Program-made: the position numbers and the translations under genes | Notes under the pieces: generated by a model | What the model saw: only the letters and a program-made list of their open reading frames with translations | Database searches by the model: none | What the model was told of the DNA's origin: nothing | Assembly: GCA_037143795.1 (NCBI GenBank) | Contig: JBAWXZ010000010.1 | Coordinates: 61,542-125,541, forward strand | From: Firm-13 sp037143795 | Lineage (GTDB): Bacteria > Bacillota > Clostridia > Saccharofermentanales > Saccharofermentanaceae | Direction of reading: 5' to 3' | DNA length: 64,000 bases | Part shown: positions 51,636 through 60,107 of the stretch, piece by piece | How positions within the stretch are numbered: the stretch's first letter is position 1 | Layout of the letters: the number at the start of each line of letters is the position of its first letter

Positions 51636-52594
51636 CGGCCCTGGGACTTGCTGTCGAAATGGCAATCCTCCTTTTTGTCGGGTTTTTTGCGCGCAAAAAG
51701 AGGATCGTTGAAGAGAAGTTTTCTACTTCACTGGCATCCTTTATTTTCAATTTCGTATTCCCGTGCGTTGTCATCAACGCAATGCAGATAAAATACGAGC
51801 CTTCGGAGGTCCTGAATTCCGGGCTTCTTATAGTGATCAGCATATTCACAATGGCGCTGATGCTTGGACTTGGCTTACTGGTCAACAAAATCGTGCGGAA
51901 AAAGGATGATATGGCCCGTATTCTTCTTGTGAACCTCATGTTCACGAACTTCACATACATGGCATTTCCGATCATGGAGTCCCTGTATCATGAAAAGGGA
52001 AGTTTCTATATCGCAATATATACCATTCCGGTCAGAGTGCTTTTCTATGTGGTCACACCCCTGATATTTACCCTGGGGAAAAATTCGACAGAAAAGCTAA
52101 GCGCAGGGCAGATCGGTAAAGACGCCTTGCGGGCACTTATTTCACCGCCGGTCCTTGCGGTGCCGGTGGGACTTATAATTTATTTTTTCAGCATTCCCAT
52201 TCCGGGACCGATCGCAGCTGTTATTGAATCACTGGCCAAAGTTGCCACACCGATGGGCATGGTGCTGTGCGGCGTCACACTCGCGGTAATTCCCCTTTCC
52301 AGAATATGGAAGGAAAAACGGATCATGCTTATTGCGGTCCTTCGCCTCATCGCGGTTCCGGCGGCTGCCATAGGGCTGTACCTGCTCGTGTCCCGATTCC
52401 TGCAGGTTGACCCGCTTGTCGCCAAAGTCTCGATTCTGTACTGCGCACTCCCCGCGGCGGCGACTACAACGGTACTTGCGATCAAAGCGCAGAGCGACGC
52501 AACAAAGGCAGCGCAATGTGTGTTTGTAACAACACTCCTTTCGGTTCTTACGCTGCCTTTGTGGGCGAAAATCCTGGAAATTGTTGTCCGCTGA
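51632..52594 (+). CDS. AEC-family transporter (auxin efflux carrier-like)
   Basis: 320 residues, about ten predicted membrane helices: LGLAVEMAILLFVGFFARKK, SLASFIFNFVFPCVVINAM, MFTNFTYMAFPIMESLYHEK, GMVLCGVTLAVIPLS and SILYCALPAAATTTVLAIKA. These are PF03547 features; bacterial members move malate, malonate or other organic anions. The ATG overlaps the rsmG stop (ATGA), which ties its translation to a ribosomal RNA methylase, an odd partner. The substrate is unknown. Confidence 0.9.
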   Translation: MTALGLAVEMAILLFVGFFARKKRIVEEKFSTSLASFIFNFVFPCVVINAMQIKYEPSEVLNSGLLIVISIFTMALMLGLGLLVNKIVRKKDDMARILLVNLMFTNFTYMAFPIMESLYHEKGSFYIAIYTIPVRVLFYVVTPLIFTLGKNSTEKLSAGQIGKDALRALISPPVLAVPVGLIIYFFSIPIPGPIAAVIESLAKVATPMGMVLCGVTLAVIPLSRIWKEKRIMLIAVLRLIAVPAAAIGLYLLVSRFLQVDPLVAKVSILYCALPAAATTTVLAIKAQSDATKAAQCVFVTTLLSVLTLPLWAKILEIVVR

Positions 52595-52634
52595 AATAAC
52601 GCATTACTGTTTTTCAGACAAAAGATTTATCCGG

Positions 52635-52661
52635 AGAGAAGCGGGAAACCCGCTTTTCTCT
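52635..52661. terminator. Hairpin between the AEC gene and the beta-propeller gene
   Basis: AGAGAAGCGGG and CCCGCTTTTCTCT pair around AAA. It lies between convergent genes and may end both; the U-runs are mixed with C, so efficiency is uncertain. Confidence 0.6.
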
Positions 52662-52662
52662 G

Positions 52663-55068
52663 TTAGTTCTGATAGAGCGGAAGCGAACCGGCCAACTCAT
52701 GGGAATCGAGGTTGTAGGCGAGCACTTCGGTGTACCCGACCAGGAAGATCGTATCGTTTATGAGGATGCCCCGGCACATCCCGTAACTGAGCATCATGTC
52801 TATATCCTTGAAAAGATAGTCGTGCGTCAGGTTGCCGTTATCATCAAAATGAAGAAGAAGATAACCGGTTACGTAATCCGTCCCAAAATTACCGGCGGCA
52901 AGATCAAAACTGACGGGAAGGCCAATGAGACCGCGTGACTGGTCCAGCAAAAGGGCCTTTGGATTGTACTGTACATCGGAGTAGCCGTAGGTATCGCCAT
53001 AGACGAGCGATGACTGCAGGATTGGATCTGCAGGATCCGTCACATCAAAGACAGCTATCTTGAGGCCGGCCGGTATGACGCTGCCGCTGCTGACGTAAGT
53101 AGTGTTGCCGATGGCCAGCACCTTATTGTCTCCGAGCATCTGCATATAGTTGCTGTATCCCGGGATTTTTAGCTTGCCGAGAACGGTAAGCTTGGTAGGA
53201 TCAGACGCATCGATTACAAAGAACGGATCAACCTGCTGAAAGGTTACCAGGTAAATTCGATCTTCTGCAAAGCGCACGGAGTATATCTGTTCTCCGGGAG
53301 CAAGGCCGGTCAGGCCCGATATCATATCCAGATTCCCGTTTAATACAAAAACATTGTTTGAGGTGTCATTCGTCCAGTTCCCCGATGTTGTGGCAATGCG
53401 AAGATTACCCTGATACTCGTCCATTGAATACTGGTTCAGAAGGGTTCCGTTCACGGTTCCGGAAGCTTTGGCCTCAAGGGATCCATTGGTTATGGTAAAA
53501 GCCAGGATTTTAGTCTTATAGACATCATCGGAAACAGGAGCAGTTATTTTCCCGTTGGTTTGTGCTCCCGAAAATGTATCATACATCGGATAAATGGATG
53601 TATCCCAGATCGAGGCTGTTATATAAAGGGTGTCTGTGCTTGCATATACGACCGTACCCTGTCCGACGACAGCCTGTGTCCTGGCAGGAATGCCGGTGCT
53701 GCGTGTGTCGACCGCAGAAACGATCGTATAAGTACTGGCGTAATCAGGATTGACAATGTAAATGTCCGGTGCCGGAATGGTGGCCCAGTTATCCTTTCCG
53801 TCGCTTGTTGAAGGCATAAGGTCCTCTGCCTTCAACGTACTGTCGTACCAGAGGTTTTGTGAGGTGATAAGGTAAACTGTGCCCTCAATTCTCCGGGAGG
53901 AAATATAATAGCCGTCCTGGCAGAAGGTTCTGATTTCTTTGGGTGAGTAAGGATCCGATACGTCATAAGTCTGGAGTTTTGTGTATTCCTGTGACGGATA
54001 CATCCCGCCGTAATAGGGTTTGGAAGCAGCACCGGCTGATACAGCGGAATCGGGTGGGAGAATAGAATCCGATGAAGATGCAGCAGGAGCCGTATCCGTT
54101 GAACCAGAAACCATGCCAGAACCCGTTGAACCCGAAGCCATGCCAATACCCGTTGTACCGGCAGCAGGCGCCATTTCCGGATAGACAATTCCGGAATTTC
54201 CGTAGTATGAATTGCTTATTACGGACAACGTCTTTGAATCACTGTCATAAAAGAGATCCGAGTAATTCTGATAGTAATCCGTCAGAGAAAAATCGTCTGC
54301 AATAACTGCGGCAACCTTCATGTTCTCAGGGTCCCGTACATCAAGGACATATAAGGAAGAATATATAATGCAATAAATATACTCGCCGTCATTTTTTATT
54401 ATATCGGCTTCGTCGACCCCTTTAACCTGGACATTTGTCTGGGAGTAGCCAGAAACGGCGGGTGCTTCCGCATCCGTCTTTCCCAGGGCGGTTGTCGGTC
54501 CGGTGCCATTTTGTGAGTCAGTTGCGGGCATGGCCGGATCGGAGACGGCTCCCGAAATATCCTCGCCGAAGAATGTATAGCCGTCGTTTACCCGCGCCCA
54601 GCTCTTTTCGAGGACTGTCAGGATAGATTCATAATCTGCAAAATTGTATATACCGCCGTCGTTGAAATGGTTTGACGAGTGGCTGCCGGATTCTGAATCC
54701 GCTGACACGGCTGTTTCTGAATCAGTTGCTGCGGCAGCCTCTGTTGCAGGGGATAATCCGGATTGTGTAAAGACGGGCAGCTGATCTGCGGACTTTGCCT
54801 GTGTTTGTTGGCTGAAAAGACGGGCGGTCAAATTCGTGCCGCCGTTACCGAGAAAGATGCCCAGAACCGCCAGGACGAGCAGGGAACACACTGCTGCGGC
54901 GGAAATCCGTATATACCTTCTTTTTTTTGAATAACCGGATGAAGGCTTTTCTGTGACGTGGCCTTCCCTCAGGTTCTTCTGCCGGATGACTTTTTGCCTT
55001 GTATGTGCCAGTAGATTCTGATCTGCCTGAATAGGATCCAATTCTTTTTTGAAATTATCGCTGAACAT
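52663..55068 (-). CDS. Membrane-anchored beta-propeller protein (PF09826-like), putative anti-sigma sensor
   Basis: 801 residues after GAGAGGAGATACCCC. A ~50-residue basic cytosolic N-terminus (FKKELDPIQADQNLLAHTRQ) leads to one membrane helix (ISAAAVCSLLVLAVLGIFLG, about 54-74). A Ser/Ala-rich stalk and a large extracellular domain follow, containing TNVQVKGVDEADIIKNDGEY, the signature of the beta-propeller family PF09826. Many later repeats carry LxVxDVRDP/YDVSDP/FDVTDPADP. A variable Gly/Ser/Thr-rich loop sits at about 305-340. Its start overlaps the end of the ECF sigma gene by 14 bases. The topology fits a transmembrane anti-sigma factor, but no known anti-sigma domain is recognisable, so the role is inferred. 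Confidence 0.85.
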   Translation of the reverse strand: MFSDNFKKELDPIQADQNLLAHTRQKVIRQKNLREGHVTEKPSSGYSKKRRYIRISAAAVCSLLVLAVLGIFLGNGGTNLTARLFSQQTQAKSADQLPVFTQSGLSPATEAAAATDSETAVSADSESGSHSSNHFNDGGIYNFADYESILTVLEKSWARVNDGYTFFGEDISGAVSDPAMPATDSQNGTGPTTALGKTDAEAPAVSGYSQTNVQVKGVDEADIIKNDGEYIYCIIYSSLYVLDVRDPENMKVAAVIADDFSLTDYYQNYSDLFYDSDSKTLSVISNSYYGNSGIVYPEMAPAAGTTGIGMASGSTGSGMVSGSTDTAPAASSSDSILPPDSAVSAGAASKPYYGGMYPSQEYTKLQTYDVSDPYSPKEIRTFCQDGYYISSRRIEGTVYLITSQNLWYDSTLKAEDLMPSTSDGKDNWATIPAPDIYIVNPDYASTYTIVSAVDTRSTGIPARTQAVVGQGTVVYASTDTLYITASIWDTSIYPMYDTFSGAQTNGKITAPVSDDVYKTKILAFTITNGSLEAKASGTVNGTLLNQYSMDEYQGNLRIATTSGNWTNDTSNNVFVLNGNLDMISGLTGLAPGEQIYSVRFAEDRIYLVTFQQVDPFFVIDASDPTKLTVLGKLKIPGYSNYMQMLGDNKVLAIGNTTYVSSGSVIPAGLKIAVFDVTDPADPILQSSLVYGDTYGYSDVQYNPKALLLDQSRGLIGLPVSFDLAAGNFGTDYVTGYLLLHFDDNGNLTHDYLFKDIDMMLSYGMCRGILINDTIFLVGYTEVLAYNLDSHELAGSLPLYQN
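54096..54159. repeat. 27-bp tandem repeat in the beta-propeller gene
   Basis: Two near-identical 27-bp units starting CCGTTGAACC and a partial third, encoding a Gly/Ser/Thr/Met loop that interrupts the propeller. Probably variable between strains. Confidence 0.7.
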
Positions 55069-55663
55069 GGGGTATCTCCTCTCTTTCCATAAAGGGGGAA
55101 AGCTTTTTTCTGGCGCGGAACAAACGGCTGCGCACAGTGCTTTCTGTTATTTTGAGCTGCTCTGCAATCTCCTGGTTATTCAGATCAAAATAGTAACGAA
55201 GCAGGATTACATCTTTGTATCGCGGCGGGAGGCCATAAACCGCATGAAGAAGAGGGGAGTCTTTGTCCAGCCGGTTAATAATCGTATTTTCCTGTGCATC
55301 TGAACGGACAGCCTTCCGATGATTCGAATAGCTTCCGTCCAATACCTTCCGTTCGGTCCACTCTTCATAGGAAACCACACGTGACAGCCAGGTAGAGCGC
55401 AAATAATCACGGCAGACGTTCCGTGCAATGGCCAGAAGCCAAAAACGCACCGGTGTTTCGCCCCGAAATGATTCCGCCCTGCAGCAAACCTTCACAAATA
55501 CATCCTGAAAAGCGTCCTCGGCCAATGAACGTTTACCAAGATATACGGAACAGACACGAAGAACATCATCGGCGTACAGCGAAAACAGCTGTTCGATATC
55601 TAGTGGTTCCTGCGGCTCCGGATTCGCGGGTTTGGGTGCGTTGTCGATCCCTGTCTGCATCAT
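55055..55663 (-). CDS. ECF-type RNA polymerase sigma factor
   Basis: 202 residues. Region 2 reads LFSLYADDVLRVCSVYLGKR, then SLAEDAFQDVFVKVCCRAES and FRFWLLAIARNVCRDYLRS (present as VRFWLLAIARNVCRDYLR). Region 4 has LPPRYKDVILLRYYFDLNNQ and EIAEQLKITESTVRSRLFRA. It has no sigma-3 domain, which defines ECF factors. It should direct transcription of a small stress or envelope regulon, possibly including its own operon. The following beta-propeller gene overlaps it and may encode its membrane-bound inhibitor. Divergent from gyrA. Confidence 0.93.
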   Translation of the reverse strand: MMQTGIDNAPKPANPEPQEPLDIEQLFSLYADDVLRVCSVYLGKRSLAEDAFQDVFVKVCCRAESFRGETPVRFWLLAIARNVCRDYLRSTWLSRVVSYEEWTERKVLDGSYSNHRKAVRSDAQENTIINRLDKDSPLLHAVYGLPPRYKDVILLRYYFDLNNQEIAEQLKITESTVRSRLFRARKKLSPFMEREEIPHVQR

Positions 55664-55893
55664 TTTTCCACCCCTCTATTTGTAAGACGATTAAGTCTGT
55701 GATTCTGTTGCAAAAAACTGATAAATCAAGAAATTCAACGGAAATTTATACTGCCTGCTTTAATATAGCAGAAAAGCAGCGTCAGAAATGCAGGCATGTA
55801 TGGAATGCTGGATTCAGCACTAAACGATATGGGCGAAAAACAGAAAAGATTATAATAAGTATTAGTCGCGTACATGCGCGCGCGGGGCAGGTC

Positions 55894-55902
55894 TGGTATA
55901 AT
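55894..55902 (+). promoter_or_regulatory. Extended -10 promoter of gyrA
   Basis: TGGTATAAT is an extended -10 with the consensus hexamer, about 45 bases before the gyrA ATG. An alternating GC stretch (GCGCGCGCG at 55876-55884) lies upstream in place of a -35 box. Confidence 0.6.
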
Positions 55903-55944
55903 ACACATGTATGTTTTTCTCACCAGATAGAGGAGGAAGAAAAA

Positions 55945-58635
55945 ATGGCTGATTTAACAGGTCCGGTAGATCGCACAAGCAGCGAAACTAAGGACCTTCG
56001 TAAGCAACAGGAAGCCCAGGTTGACCTGGTCTTCCGTTCAAAAGAAAACACAATTATTCCTGTAGACCTGGAACAGGAGATGAAGAAATCATTTATTGAT
56101 TACGCGATGAGCGTCATTTCCGATCGTGCCTTACCTGATATCCGTGATGGTCTTAAGCCTGTTCACAGGCGTATTTTATATTCCATGTATACACAGGGCT
56201 TTACTCCGGACAAAGCCTATCGTAAGTGCGCAACCACCGTCGGTGATGTACTCGGACGTTTCCACCCGCACGGCGATGCTTCTGTATATGACGCACTCGT
56301 TCGTCTTGCACAGGACTTTTCCATGCGCCATACGCTCGTTGACGGTCACGGCAACTTCGGCTCGATGGACGGAGATCCGCCGGCTGCTTACCGATATACG
56401 GAGGCAAGACTTGCACGCGTAACACTTGAAATGATGAGTGATATCAACAAGAATACGGTCGACTTCAAGCCGAACTATGATGAACACGAGATGGAGCCGA
56501 TTACTCTGCCGTCGCGTTTTCCCAATCTCCTGGTCAACGGATCCGTTGGTATTGCTGTCGGCATGGCGACCAATATTCCGCCTCATAACATGGGTGAAGT
56601 TATTGACGGCGTTGTCATGCTTCTGGACAATCCGGATGCAGACGTCGAGGACCTTATGACAGTCATAAAAGGACCTGACTTTCCTACCTATGGCACCATC
56701 CTCGGGCAGAGGGGCATCCGCGATGCCTATCGTACAGGGCGCGGCCGTATTGTTGTCCGTGCACATACGGACATCGAGCCGATGAGGAACAACCGCCAGC
56801 GCATAGTCGTTCATGACCTTCCCTATATGGTCAACAAAGCCCGCCTGATTGAGCGTATCGCCGATTTGGTCAAGGAGAAGAAGATCGACGGTATTTCTGA
56901 TGTCCGTGATGAGTCGGACCGGACAGCCGCCGTCCGTATTGTCATTGAGCTCAAAAAGGATGCCAATGCCAATGTGGTCCTCAACCAGCTGTACAAGCAC
57001 TCGCCGCTGCAGGACGCATTTAATGCAAATATGCTCGCGCTTGTACCGGATGAACAGGGGCGTCTTGAGCCGAAGACCATCACACTGATGGATGCCCTGG
57101 TTCATTACATCAAACATCAGGAAGAAGTAGTCAGCCGGCGTACACTTTTTGACCTCGAGAAGGCGGAAGCCAGAAAACACATTGTTGAGGGGCTTCTCAA
57201 GGCGATTGACCATATTGACGAAGTTATTGCTCTGATCCGTTCTTCAAGGACGGAGGATCAGGCAAAACAAAGACTTTCCGAGAGATTTGATTTCTCCGAC
57301 AAACAGGCCCAGCACATAGTTGATATGCGATTGGGCCGACTGACAGGTCTTGAGCGCGAAAAACTTGAAGCTGAGTATAAAGATCTTGAAGTTAAAATCG
57401 AGTATTTCCGCAGTATTCTTGGGGATGAACTGCTCCTTCACGAAGTAATCAAGACGGAGATTCTCGCTGTAAGGAATAAGTATGCGAATGACAGGCGTAC
57501 AGCTATCGAAGCCGGTGAGGATGATGACATAGATGATGAGTCACTGATCCGTGAGGAAGATGTTATCATTACACTTACGCATTTCGGTTATGTCAAGCGC
57601 CTTTCCGCTGATACATATAAGAGTCAGCATCGCGGAGGCAGGGGTATTTCCGGCCTGGCCACAAGGGAAGAGGATTTTGTTGAAAATATCATCATGACAT
57701 CGACACATGCGGTCCTTCTCTGCTTCACGAACCGGGGACGTGTATTCCGACTCAAGGGATACCAGGTTCCGGAGGCAAGCCGTCAGGCGAAGGGCACAGC
57801 GATTGTCAACCTTCTGCAGCTCGACGGAGGAGAGAAGATTCAGACGGTTATTCCGATTCGCACCTTCGAGGAGATCGGTTACCTTATGATGGCGACCCGT
57901 AAGGGCGTCGTCAAAAAGACGGAGCTTATTGATTATTCCCGTATTAACAAGAGCGGATTGATTGCCGTGAACCTGAGGGATGATGATGAGCTTGTCGGAG
58001 TCCGGCTTACGGACGGGCAGCAGGAAATTGTTCTGGTTACCAGGAAAGGAATGTCCATCCGGTTTGGAGAAGAGGACGTGCGCGACACCGGGAGAAACAC
58101 CATGGGTGTCCGCGGCATAACCCTTTCCGGTGATGACGAGGTCATAGGCATGGCTCCGATCGTCGAGGGAGAGAATCTTCTGGTCGTTTCGGAGAAAGGC
58201 TTTGGCAAACGTACGGAGATGGAAGAATACCGCACGCAGACGCGCGGCGGAAAAGGACTCATAACCTACCGTATCGCAGAAAAAACCGGTCCGCTTGTCC
58301 GGATTGCCCTGGTAGACGATGATAAGGATGTTCTTCTGATAAATGACTCAGGTATTGTCATCCGTCTGGCAGCTGCAGAAATTCCCATTCTGTCCCGTGT
58401 GACGCAGGGTGTAACACTGATGCGTACACGGATCGGGAAAGTGGTGGATATTGCCATTCTTGATCATGAGGATGTGGAAGAAGAGGAGGACGAATATGCG
58501 TCCGAAGATCCTCTGGATATCTCTTTAACCAGCGAAGAAATTGAAATTGCTGCAGGTGAAGATACAGAAGCAAATATCAGTGAAGATACTGCACCTCATG
58601 TGAATGAGGATGGCGCGGATCCGTCCGCCGACTGA
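55945..58635 (+). CDS. gyrA: DNA gyrase subunit A
   Basis: 896 residues from the ATG after GAGGAGGAAGAAAAA. A much earlier in-frame start would read through the sigma-gene strand and is rejected. Features: SFIDYAMSVISDRALPDIRD, GLKPVHRRILYSM, DVLGRFHPHGDASVYDALVR (quinolone-determining region), AAYRYTEARL with the catalytic Tyr, NLLVNGSVGIAVGMATNIPP, and a C-terminal beta-pinwheel with a GyrA box QHRGGRG. The acidic tail (about 845-896) is rich in Glu/Asp. The residue equal to E. coli Ser83 is Ala112, while Asp87 is kept (Asp116). Gyrase B is not in the window; parC identity is unlikely given the GyrA box. Confidence 0.94.
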   Translation: MADLTGPVDRTSSETKDLRKQQEAQVDLVFRSKENTIIPVDLEQEMKKSFIDYAMSVISDRALPDIRDGLKPVHRRILYSMYTQGFTPDKAYRKCATTVGDVLGRFHPHGDASVYDALVRLAQDFSMRHTLVDGHGNFGSMDGDPPAAYRYTEARLARVTLEMMSDINKNTVDFKPNYDEHEMEPITLPSRFPNLLVNGSVGIAVGMATNIPPHNMGEVIDGVVMLLDNPDADVEDLMTVIKGPDFPTYGTILGQRGIRDAYRTGRGRIVVRAHTDIEPMRNNRQRIVVHDLPYMVNKARLIERIADLVKEKKIDGISDVRDESDRTAAVRIVIELKKDANANVVLNQLYKHSPLQDAFNANMLALVPDEQGRLEPKTITLMDALVHYIKHQEEVVSRRTLFDLEKAEARKHIVEGLLKAIDHIDEVIALIRSSRTEDQAKQRLSERFDFSDKQAQHIVDMRLGRLTGLEREKLEAEYKDLEVKIEYFRSILGDELLLHEVIKTEILAVRNKYANDRRTAIEAGEDDDIDDESLIREEDVIITLTHFGYVKRLSADTYKSQHRGGRGISGLATREEDFVENIIMTSTHAVLLCFTNRGRVFRLKGYQVPEASRQAKGTAIVNLLQLDGGEKIQTVIPIRTFEEIGYLMMATRKGVVKKTELIDYSRINKSGLIAVNLRDDDELVGVRLTDGQQEIVLVTRKGMSIRFGEEDVRDTGRNTMGVRGITLSGDDEVIGMAPIVEGENLLVVSEKGFGKRTEMEEYRTQTRGGKGLITYRIAEKTGPLVRIALVDDDKDVLLINDSGIVIRLAAAEIPILSRVTQGVTLMRTRIGKVVDIAILDHEDVEEEEDEYASEDPLDISLTSEEIEIAAGEDTEANISEDTAPHVNEDGADPSAD

Positions 58636-58646
58636 TTATATTAGGA

Positions 58647-58677
58647 ACGTGCGGCAGAAAACTGCCGCGCGTTTTTT
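58647..58677 (+). terminator. Terminator of gyrA
   Basis: ACGTGCGGCAG and CTGCCGCGCGT pair around AAAA, followed by T6. A strong intrinsic terminator. Confidence 0.9.
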
Positions 58678-58700
58678 GCTTATTCGCAAAGGAGAATACC

Positions 58701-60044
58701 ATGACCTCAAGTGCAAAGAAATCATTTTTCACACTGCTGCGGTATCCCCGCCGTCCGCTTGCCGCCATTTCAATCGCGATTTCCGCTGTGCTTTTCACAA
58801 TCTCATCCCCGCTTTTTGCTGAGGTCGGGCAACAGGAGATCACACTTCCCCAACTTGCTGAAGTAGTCTGTAAGTCATATATTGTATATGACAGGACTAA
58901 GGGTGAGATCCTGATTTCGCAGAATCCTGACCAGAAAATATATCCTGCGAGCATGACAAAAATCATGACGGCGGCCCTGGCCCTTGACAATCTTGCCACA
59001 GACCAGATCCTGACTGTAAGTCAGTCTGCAATGGATGCGACAACACCCAATTCCACTTTGATGGGACTTCAGGTTGGTGAAGAGATATCAGTCAGCGAAC
59101 TGTTATACGGTCTTCTGCTGCCGTCCGGAAATGACGCGGCGAATGTACTGGCAGAGGCGGTTGTAACCGCATCAGGATACACCGATCCGGCTAATCCGCT
59201 GCGTACAAAGCTTGATCTTTTTTCCGACATTATGAATCAGAAAGTTACTGAGCTCGGACTCCTGAATACGCATTTTGTAAATGCCAACGGACTTCATGAT
59301 GATAATCATTATACAACAGCAAGCGATCTGGCCATGATCTTCAATTATGCCGTCGGGCATGATGATTTCAGGACGGCGATTTCATCGCCGACGCATGTAT
59401 TCAAAGCAACAAACAAGCATACATTTGATGCCTGGTACGTAGCCAAAAATACGAATTGTCTTCTCACAGACCCATGGATTCTTGGCGCCGGCACACAAGT
59501 TGCAAAAGTTGTGGGCGGAAAGACAGGAACCACGATTCCTGCGGGGACGGGCATGACACTCCTTTCTGTTGATAAAAACGGAGATGAACTTATTTCCATT
59601 GTGTGCGGAATTCCATATGAGACGGCAAACAGACTTACATCATATATGGCTTCCGTCCTGAATGCCGGTGCGCAGGCCTGCTTTGATAAGGATCCCGTTA
59701 TCCGCGCAACAGGAAATGTAATGGATAATAAGCCTTATAATGCTGCAGCCGGTCTGGGTCCCTCGGGCGTCACGGGCAGCATACCGACTGCAGCGCCTAC
59801 CCTGACACCAACCGGCGCTGTCACCCCCACAGCCAGTGTTGCGGAGACTTCTGCAGCACAGCCGACCGAAGCCGCGAACAACACGGATGAATCGAGTTCT
59901 TTTCCGGTCAGTATCTTTAAGGCACATCCAGTTTTAAGTATTGCAGCGGGATCGATCCTGTTTATCGGGATTCTTCTTGTGGTTGTGTATTTTTCTGCTA
60001 ACAGAAAAAGAAAAAGGAGCCGCAGCGGCATTCGAAGAATATAG
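58701..60044 (+). CDS. D-alanyl-D-alanine carboxypeptidase (penicillin-binding protein 5/6 type)
   Basis: 447 residues after AAAGGAGAATACC. A signal peptide (about 1-40, ISIAISAVLFTISSPLFAE) is followed by the S11 peptidase domain with SxxK in IYPASMTKIMTAALALDN, SxN in LLPSGNDAANVLAEA and KTG in VVGGKTGTTIPAG. It trims the terminal D-Ala from peptidoglycan stems. Instead of an amphipathic C-terminal anchor it has a Thr/Ala/Pro linker and a real membrane helix (SIAAGSILFIGILLVVVYF) with a basic cytosolic tail, so it is tethered at both ends before processing. Transcribed after gyrA, but behind its own terminator. Confidence 0.94.
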   Translation: MTSSAKKSFFTLLRYPRRPLAAISIAISAVLFTISSPLFAEVGQQEITLPQLAEVVCKSYIVYDRTKGEILISQNPDQKIYPASMTKIMTAALALDNLATDQILTVSQSAMDATTPNSTLMGLQVGEEISVSELLYGLLLPSGNDAANVLAEAVVTASGYTDPANPLRTKLDLFSDIMNQKVTELGLLNTHFVNANGLHDDNHYTTASDLAMIFNYAVGHDDFRTAISSPTHVFKATNKHTFDAWYVAKNTNCLLTDPWILGAGTQVAKVVGGKTGTTIPAGTGMTLLSVDKNGDELISIVCGIPYETANRLTSYMASVLNAGAQACFDKDPVIRATGNVMDNKPYNAAAGLGPSGVTGSIPTAAPTLTPTGAVTPTASVAETSAAQPTEAANNTDESSSFPVSIFKAHPVLSIAAGSILFIGILLVVVYFSANRKRKRSRSGIRRI

Positions 60045-60107
60045 ACGCCGGGACGCATATAAACTATGTTCTTTAATTAACAAATCAATAAAAACGGGAG
60101 GGATAAG

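Noticed and set aside
55423..55944. Upstream extension of the gyrA frame by about 170 codons
   Set aside because: The extension runs antisense through the sigma factor gene and lacks similarity to GyrA. The ATG at 55945 has a strong GAGGAGG site and a promoter just ahead.
56176..57213. 345-codon minus-strand frame opposite gyrA
   Set aside because: It is an antisense shadow of conserved gyrase sequence, with no initiation signal.
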